From positions 310,001-374,000 of the forward strand of contig NZ_JAJALK010000002.1 of the NCBI RefSeq assembly GCF_020523825.1: a DNA stretch of 64,000 nucleotides, in the 5' to 3' direction. Below the pieces are notes generated by a model that worked only from the letters and a program-made list of their open reading frames with translations, did not search any database and was not told the DNA's origin. Both the position numbers and the translations under genes were made by a program. The DNA comes from Methylobacterium brachiatum (GTDB lineage: Bacteria; Pseudomonadota; Alphaproteobacteria; Rhizobiales; Beijerinckiaceae). Below, one piece after another: positions 52,785-61,157 of the stretch (the stretch's first letter is position 1; each line of letters opens with the position of its first letter).

Positions 52785-53666
52785 TTATTCCCCGTTGAGG
52801 GCGCGATAGGCGCGCACCACCTGGCTGTCGTCGGCGGCGCCGTCGCCCCGGCCCGAGGTCGAGACGAAGAGCTGATGGGCCAGCGCCGCCAGCGGCAGGG
52901 CCGCGCCGGCGCTGCGTCCGGCCTCCAGCACGATGCCGAGATCCTTGACGAAGATGTCGACCGCGCTGGTCACCTCCGGCTCCGCCTCCAGCATCCGGGG
53001 CCCGCGGTCGCGCAGCATCCAGCTCGCGGCCGAGGAGCCCGAGAGGATCTCCAGCACCACCGCGCAATCGACCCCGACCCGCCCGGCCAGGGCCATCGCC
53101 TCGGCGGCGGCCGCGATATGGACGCCGCACAGGAGCTGGTTCACCGCCTTGACGGTGGCGCCCTGGCCCGGCCGCTCGCCGACATGGAAGATCCGGTCGC
53201 CGAGCGCGTCGAGGACCGGGCGGATCGCCGCCAGGGTCGCAGCCGGGGCCGCGGCCATGATCGTGAGCTTGGCGGCCTTCGCGCCGACGACGCCCCCCGA
53301 GACCGGGGCATCCACGAACCGGCGGCCGGTGGCGCGGACGCGTTCCGCGATAGCCTCCACGGCCCCCGGCGGACAGGTCGCCATCAGGACCACAATCCCG
53401 TCCGGGGCGAGGGCGTCGAGGGCGCCGTGCGCGAACAGCACGTCGTCGGCCTGGGCGGCGTTCACCACCATCAGCAGGAGCGCGTCGGCACCGTCAGCCG
53501 CCTGCGCCAGGGTCTCGGCCGGAGCCCCGCCCAGGGCCGCGACAGCCGCGCGGCTCTCCGCCCGGACGTCGTAGCCGCGCACGGAAAACCCCGCGGCGAC
53601 GAGATGGCCCGCCATCGGCAGGCCCATGGCGCCGAGGCCGACGAAGGCGAGGCGGCTCACAGCCAT
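52785..53666 (-). CDS. NAD(P)-dependent beta-hydroxyacid dehydrogenase (LtnD/GarR-like)
   Basis: 293-residue dehydrogenase of the 3-hydroxyisobutyrate family. The Rossmann start FVGLGAMGLPMAGHLVAAG is followed by the substrate motif DAPVSGGVVGA, catalytic-Lys segment GQGATVKAVNQLLCGVH, and SGSSAASWML near the C-terminal half, which recalls L-threonate dehydrogenase LtnD. Its start overlaps the end of the transketolase C-subunit gene by ten bases, so it is the last gene of the SDR-TK-TK-dehydrogenase operon. Substrate likely a sugar acid. Confidence 0.9.
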   Translation of the reverse strand: MAVSRLAFVGLGAMGLPMAGHLVAAGFSVRGYDVRAESRAAVAALGGAPAETLAQAADGADALLLMVVNAAQADDVLFAHGALDALAPDGIVVLMATCPPGAVEAIAERVRATGRRFVDAPVSGGVVGAKAAKLTIMAAAPAATLAAIRPVLDALGDRIFHVGERPGQGATVKAVNQLLCGVHIAAAAEAMALAGRVGVDCAVVLEILSGSSAASWMLRDRGPRMLEAEPEVTSAVDIFVKDLGIVLEAGRSAGAALPLAALAHQLFVSTSGRGDGAADDSQVVRAYRALNGE

Positions 53667-54679
53667 CCGCGGATGCTCCGCGCCATGGCGGCCGCCGAGA
53701 TCCCGTAGCGGTCGTGGAGCGTCGGCAGGGCGCCGGCGTCGAGGAATTCGTCCGGCAGGCCGATCTGGCGGAAGCCGCGCTCCGGCATCGTGCCGTTGCG
53801 CATCAGCAGGCCCGCCACCGCCTCGCCGAGGCCGCCGATCACCGTGTGGTTCTCGGCCACCACCACGAGCCGGCCGCCGCGCCCGGCCTCGCGCAGGATC
53901 GTCGCCTCGTCCAGCGGCTTGATCGTCGGCACGTGCAGGACCGCCACGTCGATCCGGTCGTCGCGCAGGGCGTCGGCCACCTCCAGCGCCCGCATGGTCA
54001 TCAGCCCGGAGGCGATCACGAGCACGTCGCGGCCGTCGCGGATCGTCTTGGCCTTGCCGAGCTCGAACGTGTAGCCGTACTCGTCGAGCACCAGGGGGAC
54101 GTTGCCGCGCAGGAGCCGCAGGTAGACCGGCCCCTTATGGGCGGCCATGGCCGGCACGACCTGCTCGATCTCGTGGGCGTCGCAGGGGTCGATGATCGTG
54201 AGGTTGGGCATGCCGCGGAAGATCGCGAGGTCTTCCGTCGCCTGGTGGCTCGGGCCGTAGCCGGTGGTCAGGCCGGGCAGGGCGCAGGCGATCTTGACGT
54301 CGAGATTCTCCTCCGCGATCGCCAGGCAGATGAAGTCGTAGGCCCGCCGCGCCGCGAACACCGCGTAGGTGGTGGCGAACGGCGTGAAGCCTTCCCGGGC
54401 GAGCCCGGCCGCCGCGCTCATCAGGAGCTGCTCGGCCATCCCCATCTGGTAGAAGCGCTCGGGATGGGCCTGCGCGAAAATGTGCAGGTCGGTGTATTTC
54501 GACAGGTCCGCCGACAGGCCGACGATGTCGGGCCGCGTCTTGGCGAGCTCGACCAGGGCATGGCCGAAGGGCGCGGCCTTGGTGCGCTGCCCGGGGGCGG
54601 CGAGCGAGGCGATCATCGCCGAGGTCTTGAGGCTGCCGCCCTCGCGGGGCGCGGGCTTCTCGTATTTCGAGCGTCTCAC
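53657..54679 (-). CDS. Split transketolase, C-terminal subunit (Pyr domain)
   Basis: 340 residues from GTG 54679, preceded by GGGAGGG. The GTGA overlaps the stop of the N-subunit by four bases, so translation is coupled. Contents: ADLSKYTDLHIFAQAHPERF, QMGMAEQLLMSAAAGLAREG with the catalytic Glu of the pyrimidine-binding domain, FATTYAVFAARRAYDF, and the C-terminal domain VLVIASGLMTMRALEVADAL. It needs the N-subunit for thiamine diphosphate binding. Split transketolases of this type act in several carbohydrate pathways besides pentose phosphate, for example apulose 4-phosphate breakdown. Confidence 0.9.
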   Translation of the reverse strand: MRRSKYEKPAPREGGSLKTSAMIASLAAPGQRTKAAPFGHALVELAKTRPDIVGLSADLSKYTDLHIFAQAHPERFYQMGMAEQLLMSAAAGLAREGFTPFATTYAVFAARRAYDFICLAIAEENLDVKIACALPGLTTGYGPSHQATEDLAIFRGMPNLTIIDPCDAHEIEQVVPAMAAHKGPVYLRLLRGNVPLVLDEYGYTFELGKAKTIRDGRDVLVIASGLMTMRALEVADALRDDRIDVAVLHVPTIKPLDEATILREAGRGGRLVVVAENHTVIGGLGEAVAGLLMRNGTMPERGFRQIGLPDEFLDAGALPTLHDRYGISAAAMARSIRGWL

Positions 54680-55542
54680 CGCACCCTCCCTTCGTCCAGG
54701 ATCGCTAAAGCCCGCTGCCACTCGTCCGGCTCGACGCGCAGGAAGTGGTTGCGCTCGCGCGCCTCCAGGAACGGCACGCCCTTGGCCATGCGCGTGTCGC
54801 AGATGATGATCCGGGGCTGCGGCCCCGGGTGGTTCCGGGCGGCGTCGAAGGCCGCCACCAGCACGTCGAGGTCGTTGCCGTCGACCCGCTGCACGAACCA
54901 GTTGAACGCCTCGAATTTCGGGGCCAGCGGCTCGAAGTTGAGCACCCCCGTAGAGGCGCCGTCGGCCTGCATGCCGTTCACGTCGACGAGGCCGATCAGG
55001 TTGTCGAGCTTGAACGAGCCCGCCGACATGGCGGCCTCCCAGGTCGAGCCCTCGTCGAGCTCGCCGTCGGAGAACAGGTTGTAGACAAAGCTCGTCGAGC
55101 TTTTCCGCTTGAGGCCCAGCGCCATGCCGACCGCGATCCCGAGCCCGTGGCCGAGCGAGCCGCCGGTGATCTCCATGCCGGGGGTGTAGGCGGCCATGCC
55201 GGACATCGGCAGGCGGCTGTCGTCGCCGCCATAGCTCGTCAGCTCGTCCTCCGGGATGATCTCCGCCTCGATCAGCGCCGCGTAGAGGGCGATGGCGTAG
55301 TGGCCGATCGAGAGCAGGAACCGGTCGCGGCCCTCCCATTCGGGATCCTCGGGCCGGTAGGTCATGGCGTGGAAGTAGCTCACCGCCAGCACGTCGCTGA
55401 TGCCGAGCGCCTGGGCGATGTAGCCCTGGCCCTGGACCTCGCCCATGCGCAGGGCGTGGCGGCGGATGCGGTAGGCGCGCTCGCTGAGCGGGACGTTGGA
55501 CCCCGCGCGGGGCCGTTCGGTCGGCAGCCTCTCGGTCGGCAT
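54676..55542 (-). CDS. Split transketolase, N-terminal subunit (ThDP-binding domain)
   Basis: 288 residues from ATG 55542 with GAGGGG seven bases upstream. ThDP-binding motif: NLFSDGELDEGSTWEAAMSA and the GDG-like SDG followed by N in LVDVNGMQADGAS. Also YIAQALGISDVLAVSYFHAM, GHYAIALYAALIE, and ITGGSLGHGLGIAVGMALG. The first part of a heterodimeric transketolase. It follows the SDR gene by 11 bases. Confidence 0.9.
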   Translation of the reverse strand: MPTERLPTERPRAGSNVPLSERAYRIRRHALRMGEVQGQGYIAQALGISDVLAVSYFHAMTYRPEDPEWEGRDRFLLSIGHYAIALYAALIEAEIIPEDELTSYGGDDSRLPMSGMAAYTPGMEITGGSLGHGLGIAVGMALGLKRKSSTSFVYNLFSDGELDEGSTWEAAMSAGSFKLDNLIGLVDVNGMQADGASTGVLNFEPLAPKFEAFNWFVQRVDGNDLDVLVAAFDAARNHPGPQPRIIICDTRMAKGVPFLEARERNHFLRVEPDEWQRALAILDEGRVR

Positions 55543-55553
55543 GGGACTTCCCC

Positions 55554-56303
55554 TCAGTGGATCAGCATGCCGCCGTTCACGTCGATCACCGCGCCGGTGA
55601 TGTACGCGGACAGGTCGGAGGCCAGGAACAGGCAGGCCTTGGCGACGTCGTCGGCCACCCCGAGGCGCCCCAGCGGGATGCCCTTGGCGATCTCGACCTT
55701 GAGCTCGGGGGTGAGCTTGCCGCCGGTGATGTCGGTCTGGATCAGGCCGGGCGTCACGGAATTCGCCCGGATCCCGTCGGGGCCGAGTTCCCGGGCCATG
55801 GCCTTGGCGAGGCCGAGCACGCCGCCCTTGGCGGCGCTGTAATGCGGGCCGCCGAAGATGCCGCCGCCGCGCTGGGCCGAGACCGAGGACATGCACACGA
55901 TCGCCCCCGAGCCCTGGCCGCGCATCCCCGGGATCACGGCCTGGCTCATGTAGAGGGTGCCGCGCAGGTTCACGTCGGTGACCGCGTCGTAGTTCTCCGG
56001 CGCGATCTCCATGATCTTGAGCGGCTGGGTGATGCCGGCATTGTTGACCAGCACGTCGATGCGCCCGAGCCGGGCGACGATCTCCTCGGCGGCCCGGTCA
56101 CAGGCGGCCCGGTCGGTCACGTTGCAGGCGAGTCCGATATGGCCGGGGCCGATGTCGCGGGCGGCGTCCTCGGCCTGGCCGGCATCGAGGTCGAGCACGG
56201 CGATGCGGGCGCCGTAGGTCGCAAACAGGCGCGCCGTGGCCTTCCCGATGCCGCGGGCAGAGGCCGCCCCGGTGATCACGCAGACCCGATCGTTCAGCAG
56301 CAT
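55554..56303 (-). CDS. SDR-family dehydrogenase (first gene of the split-transketolase operon)
   Basis: 249-residue classical SDR with intact active site: VITGAASARGIGKATA, NNAGI near residue 88, catalytic Ser in CMSSVSA, Tyr and Lys in HYSAAKGGV, and NSVTPGLIQTDI. GGAGGG lies just before ATG 56303. Relatives oxidise polyols, sugars or 3-ketoacids. As the first gene of the operon it could produce the ketose or keto-acid that the transketolase later uses. A perfect LysR-type dyad lies 180 bases upstream. Confidence 0.9.
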   Translation of the reverse strand: MLLNDRVCVITGAASARGIGKATARLFATYGARIAVLDLDAGQAEDAARDIGPGHIGLACNVTDRAACDRAAEEIVARLGRIDVLVNNAGITQPLKIMEIAPENYDAVTDVNLRGTLYMSQAVIPGMRGQGSGAIVCMSSVSAQRGGGIFGGPHYSAAKGGVLGLAKAMARELGPDGIRANSVTPGLIQTDITGGKLTPELKVEIAKGIPLGRLGVADDVAKACLFLASDLSAYITGAVIDVNGGMLIH

Positions 56304-56482
56304 GGGACCCTCCCGGCGATCCGCGCGCATGCGGGATCGAAGCCTGTCGTCGCGACGGAGGCTGAGGCCGGCGACCGCGATCCGGGGATCGGCGGCCTCG
56401 CGGTGACGTTTCCTCGCGTCTTGTTCGTTGCAGCCGACATTGGCCCGGGGCGGCCCGCGCGACAAACGCGAATCCTGCACCC

Positions 56483-56505
56483 GCAGGTGAATGGGATTCA
56501 CCTGC
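56483..56505. promoter_or_regulatory. Perfect LysR-type operator dyad (T-N11-A)
   Basis: Arms GCAGGTGAAT and ATTCACCTGC are exact complements with a 3-base spacer GGG. At the symmetric positions T (56488) and A (56500) are 11 bases apart, the classical LysR box. It lies upstream of the SDR operon and ten bases past the stop of the LysR gene. A terminator is less likely because no T-run follows. Confidence 0.65.
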
Positions 56506-56514
56506 CCTCGGGTC

Positions 56515-57411
56515 TCAGGCCAGCTCGGCGTCCAGCTCGATCGCGAGTTCCCGGGCGAGCCAGCGGGCGAAGACCCGCAGCGGCGCCCGGCGGCGGGCAT
56601 CGGCCGGGCAGACGAAATGGTGGCCGGTGTAGCTGATATCCTCCGCCCGCCCGGCCAAAGGCGCGACCAAGCGGCCAGCGGCGATCTCCCGCTCGGCGAG
56701 CCGGGTGGATTCGAGGGCGACGCCCAGCCCATCGGCCGCCGCCGCCAGGGCCAGGAAGCTCCGGTCGAAGCGGATCGCGGCGGTGGGCGGCGCGGTCAGC
56801 CGGTTGCGCTCGAACCAATGGGTCCAGCGCACCTGCTTGTTGTCGCTCTGGATCAGGGTCTGCGCGAACAGGTCGGCGGGGCCGGTGATCCGGGCGGCGC
56901 GTTCGGGATCGCAGAGCGGCGTCACGGTCTCGAGCCCGAGCGGCATGCGCACCAGCCCCTCGCCCCGGGGCGGGCCGTAGACGATGTCGGCATCGAACTC
57001 GTCGGTGATGAACCGGGCGTAGTCCATGCCGGCGGCGAGCCGCACCTCGAAGCCCGGATGCTCGCTGAGGAAGCGCGCCAGACGCGGCGCGAGCCATTGC
57101 GCGGCGAAGCTCGGGGCGCAGTGCAGCCGCAGCAATTGCGGCCCGCGATTCGCCACGAGGTCGAAGCCGCGGTTCAATTCGGCGAAGGCCCGGCCGACAT
57201 GGTCGCACAGGGCCTCGCCGGCCGGGGTCGGGGTGATGCCCTGGCCAGTCCGCTCGAACAGGGCGACGCCGAGGGTCTCCTCCAGCTTGCGCACGGCGTG
57301 GCTGACCGCGCTCGGCGACAGGTTCAGCTCGCCGGCCGCCGCCTTGAACGAGCGTCGCCGCGCGGCGGCCTCGAAGATCCGCACGGCGGACAGGGGAACG
57401 GGCGAACGCAT
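56515..57411 (-). CDS. LysR-family regulator, GcvA-like
   Basis: 298-residue regulator. The N-terminal HTH PLSAVRIFEAAARRRSFKAA, then LNLSPSAVSHAVRKLEETLG and LFERTGQGITPTPAGEAL, is the GcvA/AmpR-type start. The effector domain contains DYARFITDEFDADIVYG and LALAAAADGLGVALES, also typical of GcvA relatives. It is transcribed toward the SDR/split-transketolase operon and ends 212 bases before it, with the T-N11-A dyad between. It most likely controls that operon. Confidence 0.9.
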   Translation of the reverse strand: MRSPVPLSAVRIFEAAARRRSFKAAAGELNLSPSAVSHAVRKLEETLGVALFERTGQGITPTPAGEALCDHVGRAFAELNRGFDLVANRGPQLLRLHCAPSFAAQWLAPRLARFLSEHPGFEVRLAAGMDYARFITDEFDADIVYGPPRGEGLVRMPLGLETVTPLCDPERAARITGPADLFAQTLIQSDNKQVRWTHWFERNRLTAPPTAAIRFDRSFLALAAAADGLGVALESTRLAEREIAAGRLVAPLAGRAEDISYTGHHFVCPADARRRAPLRVFARWLARELAIELDAELA

Positions 57412-57483
57412 CCGCGGCAGGATGAGCCCGCGCTCAGGGTGCTGGCAATGGCCGCGGGGCGGATCCCGGCCGGCGGAACGGCC

Positions 57484-57774
57484 TCACGCCGCCAGGGCCG
57501 CGCTTCCGTCCCGGCCGTGGGCCTGATCCATGATCTCGCCCATCCGCTCGCCGACGGCGATCGCGATACGCTCGGAGGCGGCGCCCTCGGAGCCCTGCTG
57601 GCAGATCCGGGTGAGGACGTCGGTGACGCGCTGTTCCATGACGGCCAGGATGGCCGCGGCGGCCGCGGGCTGGGCGCCGCGGAGCACGGCCGCGAGGTCG
57701 CAATAGGCGTCCTGCAGGAGCCGCAGCGTCAGGCGCTCGACAGCCTGCTCGTCTTCCGCCTTCAAGGCACCCAT
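57484..57774 (-). CDS. Small hypothetical helical protein
   Basis: 96 residues, MGALKAEDEQAVERLTLRLL, then VLRGAQPAAAAAILAVMEQRV and ERIAIAVGERMGEIMDQAHG. Mostly amphipathic helices, one cysteine pair (YCDLA and RICQQ), no signal peptide. No family recognised. Possibly cytoplasmic and dimeric. Confidence 0.6.
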   Translation of the reverse strand: MGALKAEDEQAVERLTLRLLQDAYCDLAAVLRGAQPAAAAAILAVMEQRVTDVLTRICQQGSEGAASERIAIAVGERMGEIMDQAHGRDGSAALAA

Positions 57775-57890
57775 GCCACGCCTCCCTCAGGTCGCTCGCG
57801 GCAACTTGGGCAGGACCCGTTAACGGCGCGTAAACCGAACGCGACTGGAGAGGCGATCCGCTAACCATGCCGGGCCGCGGCGGCCCGGGA

Positions 57891-58340
57891 TCAGCAGCCG
57901 GAGCAGATGCCGCTCGCCGCATTGCGCCCGCCCTTGAGCAGGCGGTCCATCATCGCCTCGCGGTCGTAGGTCCGGGGCGCGGCCCCCGCCGGCGCCGGCT
58001 GCCCCGCCGCCGCGAGAGCCGGCGGCTTCAGGAGATCCCCGGGGTGCAACGCCTCCCAGGTCATGCGGCTGCGCCGGGACGAGTCGAGGACCGCGTTCGG
58101 GTTCAGTCCGCGCGGCTCGAAAACCGCGACCGGGACCGTCAGGGTGCCGGGGATGACGATGCGGGGCAGGGCGGCCGGCGCCTCGACCGGAGCCTCCGGA
58201 ACCGTCGCCGCCGGCACCGCGGCACCGGATGAAACCGTGCGCGGCAAGGCACTGTAGGCCGTCGGGACATTCGGCAGACGCGCGCACGCCCCCGTCACGA
58301 GCACTAAGCCGAGAGCCGCCATCCGCCTTACACCGTTCAT
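57891..58340 (-). CDS. Lipoprotein ending in ICSGC (CxGC motif protein 1)
   Basis: 149 residues from ATG 58340 (GTG 58346 is the alternative). The N-terminus MNGVRRMAALGLVLVTGAC has a lipobox (V-T-G-A-C), so it is expected to be lipid-anchored. The middle is proline- and alanine-rich (VPEAPVEAPAALPRI) with VFEPRGLNPNAVLDSSRRS. The last residues are NAASGICSGC followed by the stop, placing a C-x-G-C pair at the very C-terminus. Two other exported proteins within 1.7 kb carry the same motif. Function unknown; a metal, haem or redox role is possible. Confidence 0.7.
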   Translation of the reverse strand: MNGVRRMAALGLVLVTGACARLPNVPTAYSALPRTVSSGAAVPAATVPEAPVEAPAALPRIVIPGTLTVPVAVFEPRGLNPNAVLDSSRRSRMTWEALHPGDLLKPPALAAAGQPAPAGAAPRTYDREAMMDRLLKGGRNAASGICSGC

Positions 58341-58656
58341 GAGCACCCTGATGCCAGACTCGGCCCTAATCGTCGGCCGCGATCCGTGAAATTAACCATA
58401 TATCCGGCCGTTTGTCGAGGCTGAGCGCCGGAAACGACCGGGAAACAACCCAACAATACTTCAGGAGATTGCAAAATAGCGCGATCATCTCGAGGAGATC
58501 AGCCCCGGCCGCCCAAAGCATCGCGGGCACCGCCGTTCCGATGGCGCGCCCCCGACGTGCGTATTGAATACCGACGGCCCAAGAAAACGGTTTGCTCGGC
58601 CGCACCGACACGGCAACAGGAAGCTTGGCGGCTTTTGGCGACCGCCGAGATGGGTC

Positions 58657-59238
58657 ATGACGCGCGTTGCACACTCTTGGATGGCGGCGCTTTCTGCATT
58701 CGCCATCGCGTTGCCGAGCATCAGCGCGGCCTTGCCCGCGAGCCGGAGCGCGGACCATGCCGGTGCGGGCATCGATCGCGCCGGGCTCATCGCGGAGAGA
58801 CAGCAGCAGCGCTGGCAGCAGCTTTCGCTCTCCATCTGCACGGGCTGCATCACGGCGGCCAACCGCGTCGCCCCGGTCAGCTACGACAAGCCGAGCCTGG
58901 CCGAGCTGGCGCGGCCGAATCCGCGCGTGACGATGGCCGCGCGCCGCCCGCGGGCGAAGGTCCGGCTCGCCCAGCTGCGCAAGCGCTACGCCCGGCTCCA
59001 GCGGCACGACCGCCGCAGGGTCGCCGCGCGGGCGCGTCCGGTCCGGCTGGCGAAACGCCTGCCCCCGCGGAAGCTCGCGCATCTCCAGACGGCGCCGGTG
59101 GCATGGCCGGTCGGGTCGATCCCCGTCGCGTACCGGCTGCCCGAGCGTCCGGTCGAGCGCCCGTGGGTGCCGCAGGACGACAACCGCTGGCACGCGACGA
59201 TCCTGCCGGCCTCGTCGCTGCGCCCGCGGCGATCCTGA
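58657..59238 (+). CDS. Exported basic protein with ICTGC motif (CxGC motif protein 2)
   Basis: 193 residues from ATG 58657, with a signal peptide (WMAALSAFAIALPSISAALPA). About residue 68 it reads QQLSLSICTGCITAANR, an internal C-x-G-C like the C-terminal ones of its neighbours. The rest is very rich in Arg, Ala and Pro (ARRPRAKVRLAQLRKRYARL, RRRVAARARPVRLAKRLPPR) and probably binds a negatively charged partner such as the cell surface or DNA. Its start is divergent from the lipoprotein gene. Confidence 0.65.
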   Translation: MTRVAHSWMAALSAFAIALPSISAALPASRSADHAGAGIDRAGLIAERQQQRWQQLSLSICTGCITAANRVAPVSYDKPSLAELARPNPRVTMAARRPRAKVRLAQLRKRYARLQRHDRRRVAARARPVRLAKRLPPRKLAHLQTAPVAWPVGSIPVAYRLPERPVERPWVPQDDNRWHATILPASSLRPRRS

Positions 59239-59355
59239 CGCGTTCCGAGACGGCACCGCATCGGACGCCGGGACCGGGCCCAATACGCCGCACCGCAGGC
59301 GCGGCGGGCGGTTGAACCGCGCCGCCCGCGTCACGTTGTGCCGGCGGAGTCCCCC

Positions 59356-59622
59356 ATGATCGTCATCCGCCTCCTCGTTGCCGGCTTGGCCGTCGCGCTC
59401 AGCCTCGGCGCCGCGCGGGCGGTCGATCGCGATCCGACCGGCGGCATCGCCCCTCCCGCCGCGGTCGAGCCGGTCCAGGATGCCGCCATCGTCGGAGACA
59501 CCGCGCGGAACCTCGCGGTCACGCTGCCGGAGCAGAGCGTGACCACCACGGCGGCGCCGAAACCGCTGCCGCCGCTGAAGCCCCTGCCGAAATGGGATCC
59601 GCGCGTCTGCATCGGCTGCTGA
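59356..59622 (+). CDS. Small exported protein ending in VCIGC (CxGC motif protein 3)
   Basis: 88 residues from ATG 59356, with GGAG seven bases upstream. Signal peptide MIVIRLLVAGLAVALSLGAARA, then a short Thr/Pro-rich mature part (TTTAAPKPLPPLKPLPKW), ending WDPRVCIGC and stop. The C-terminal C-x-G-C is identical in placement to the lipoprotein at 57891. Confidence 0.65.
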   Translation: MIVIRLLVAGLAVALSLGAARAVDRDPTGGIAPPAAVEPVQDAAIVGDTARNLAVTLPEQSVTTTAAPKPLPPLKPLPKWDPRVCIGC

Positions 59623-59765
59623 GCCGCCGTCATCGCGGCAGGAACCGGCGCACGGCCCGTCCCGACAGGGCTGCCCCGATGCATCAGGTCGCTGGTTGTC
59701 GGCGGAACTTGGCAGCGCCCGGGCGCGTCGGCTCCGTGAACCCCCACACGCTTCAGAGCCTGACC

Positions 59766-60035
59766 ATGCGCATCCTTCTCCTCGCCGGCCTCTGCCTGTC
59801 GCCGCTCGTCTCGACCCCGGTCCTGGCCCAGGTCCAGCAGAACAACCCGAACGCCGCGAACCAATCCATGGAGTACAACAGCCAGATGCGCTCGCTGCGG
59901 CAGGAGCAGACGACGCAGGGCAACACGCTCCAGATGAACATCGAGCGGAACCAGGCCGCGACGCCCAGCCCCAATACCGGACCGAACGCGATCGCCCCGA
60001 TCGGCGGCGGCACCGGCGTGGGCGTCGGCCGCTGA
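59766..60035 (+). CDS. Small exported Gln/Asn-rich protein
   Basis: 89 residues from ATG 59766. Signal peptide MRILLLAGLCLSPLVSTPVLA, then VQQNNPNAANQSMEYNSQMR and EQTTQGNTLQMNIERNQAAT, ending in a Gly-rich tail (PIGGGTGVGVGR). No CxGC motif. It may be intrinsically disordered. It shares strand and spacing with the CxGC gene at 59356 and may belong to the same cluster. Confidence 0.6.
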   Translation: MRILLLAGLCLSPLVSTPVLAQVQQNNPNAANQSMEYNSQMRSLRQEQTTQGNTLQMNIERNQAATPSPNTGPNAIAPIGGGTGVGVGR

Positions 60036-60134
60036 CCCGACCGGTCGAAGAACCGCAGGTTCACCGCCCGGGCCAGCCGGGGCGGTGAACCCGTGATCGC
60101 ATGGCGTCCGCGGATGTCGCGCCGCCGATAACCG

Positions 60135-61031
60135 TCACGCCGCCGCGGAGAGGGCGGGGCGGGTCTCGATCGCCTTGCGCACGATCGCCTCGACCGCTTC
60201 CCGCCGCGCCCCGGACAGGGGCTTGCGCGGCGCCCGCACGTGCTCGGTCGAGTTGATGGCGAGGGCTTCGGCGAGCTTGATGTTCTGGACCAGGTAGGTC
60301 GAGACATCGAGGTCGAGGAGCGGCCGGAACCAGCGGTAGATCGCCAGCGCCTCCTTGAGGCGGCCGGCCTGCATCAGGCGGTAGATCGCGACCGTCTCGG
60401 CCGGGAAGGCGCAGACGAGGCCGGCGACCCAGCCGCAGGCGCCGACCGCGAGGGCTTCGAGAGCGAGGTTGTCGACGCCGGTGAGCACGGCATAGCGGTC
60501 GCCCAGCCGGTTGATGATCTCGGTGGTCCGGCGGATGTCGTCGGAGGATTCCTTGATGGCGACAAAGCGCGGATCCGCGGCCAGTTCCTCCATGATCTCC
60601 GGGGTGACATCGACCCGGTAGGCGACGCGGTTGGAATAGATCATCACCGGCAGGTCGCCCGCGGCCGCGACGGCCCGCAGGGTCTCGACCGTCTCGGCCG
60701 GGTCGGTGTGATAGATCGGGCTCGGCACCACCATGAGGCCGCTGGCCCCGGCCTTGGCCGCCTTGGCGGCGAGCTCACAGGCCTCACGGGTCCCCGCCTC
60801 GGAGACGGTCAGCAGGGTCGGCTTGCCCTTGGTGACCGACTGGGCCCGCTGGAGCACCGCGATGCGCTCGTCGTGGGACAGCATCGGCCCCTCACCCAGC
60901 GAGCCGCACACGATGATGCCGTCGCAGCCCGCCTCCATCTGGACGCTGAAGCAGCGCTCCATCTCGGCGTGGTCGAGGCTGCCGTCGGGCTTGAACTTGG
61001 TCGTGACGGCCGGGATGACACCTGTCCACAT
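60135..61031 (-). CDS. Dihydrodipicolinate synthase (DapA) family lyase/aldolase
   Basis: 298-residue class I aldolase-fold enzyme. Start at ATG 61031 (MWTGVIPAVTTKF) with AAGGA upstream. The Schiff-base Lys is in FVAIKESSDD, the conserved Tyr in MIYSNRVAYRVD, and GSLGEGPMLSHDE is the family G-x-x-G-E motif. It lies next to Liv-type transporter genes rather than lysine synthesis genes, so it probably acts on a 2-keto acid or hydroxyproline/sugar-acid intermediate, not in lysine biosynthesis. Confidence 0.88.
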   Translation of the reverse strand: MWTGVIPAVTTKFKPDGSLDHAEMERCFSVQMEAGCDGIIVCGSLGEGPMLSHDERIAVLQRAQSVTKGKPTLLTVSEAGTREACELAAKAAKAGASGLMVVPSPIYHTDPAETVETLRAVAAAGDLPVMIYSNRVAYRVDVTPEIMEELAADPRFVAIKESSDDIRRTTEIINRLGDRYAVLTGVDNLALEALAVGACGWVAGLVCAFPAETVAIYRLMQAGRLKEALAIYRWFRPLLDLDVSTYLVQNIKLAEALAINSTEHVRAPRKPLSGARREAVEAIVRKAIETRPALSAAA

Positions 61032-61157
61032 GGTCGAAGATCCTTCTGCATCAAGGGGTTGAACAGCACCGCGCCTGGGCCGCGCGGCCATGGCTTCGCC
61101 CACGCCTCGCGCGGCGCGGCGGCGAACTCGGACTGCCCGTCGGGGCAGGGGTGCGGC

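Noticed and set aside
49320..53708. A 1462-residue open frame on the plus strand across the TRAP, transketolase and dehydrogenase genes
   Set aside because: It is antisense to several well-supported minus-strand genes. It is a low-complexity Arg/Gly/Glu/His-rich frame of the kind produced opposite GC-rich genes, with no domain signature.
56483..56505. The perfect dyad as terminator of the LysR gene
   Set aside because: It lies right after that gene, but no T-run follows on the minus strand, whereas the T-N11-A symmetry fits a LysR operator.
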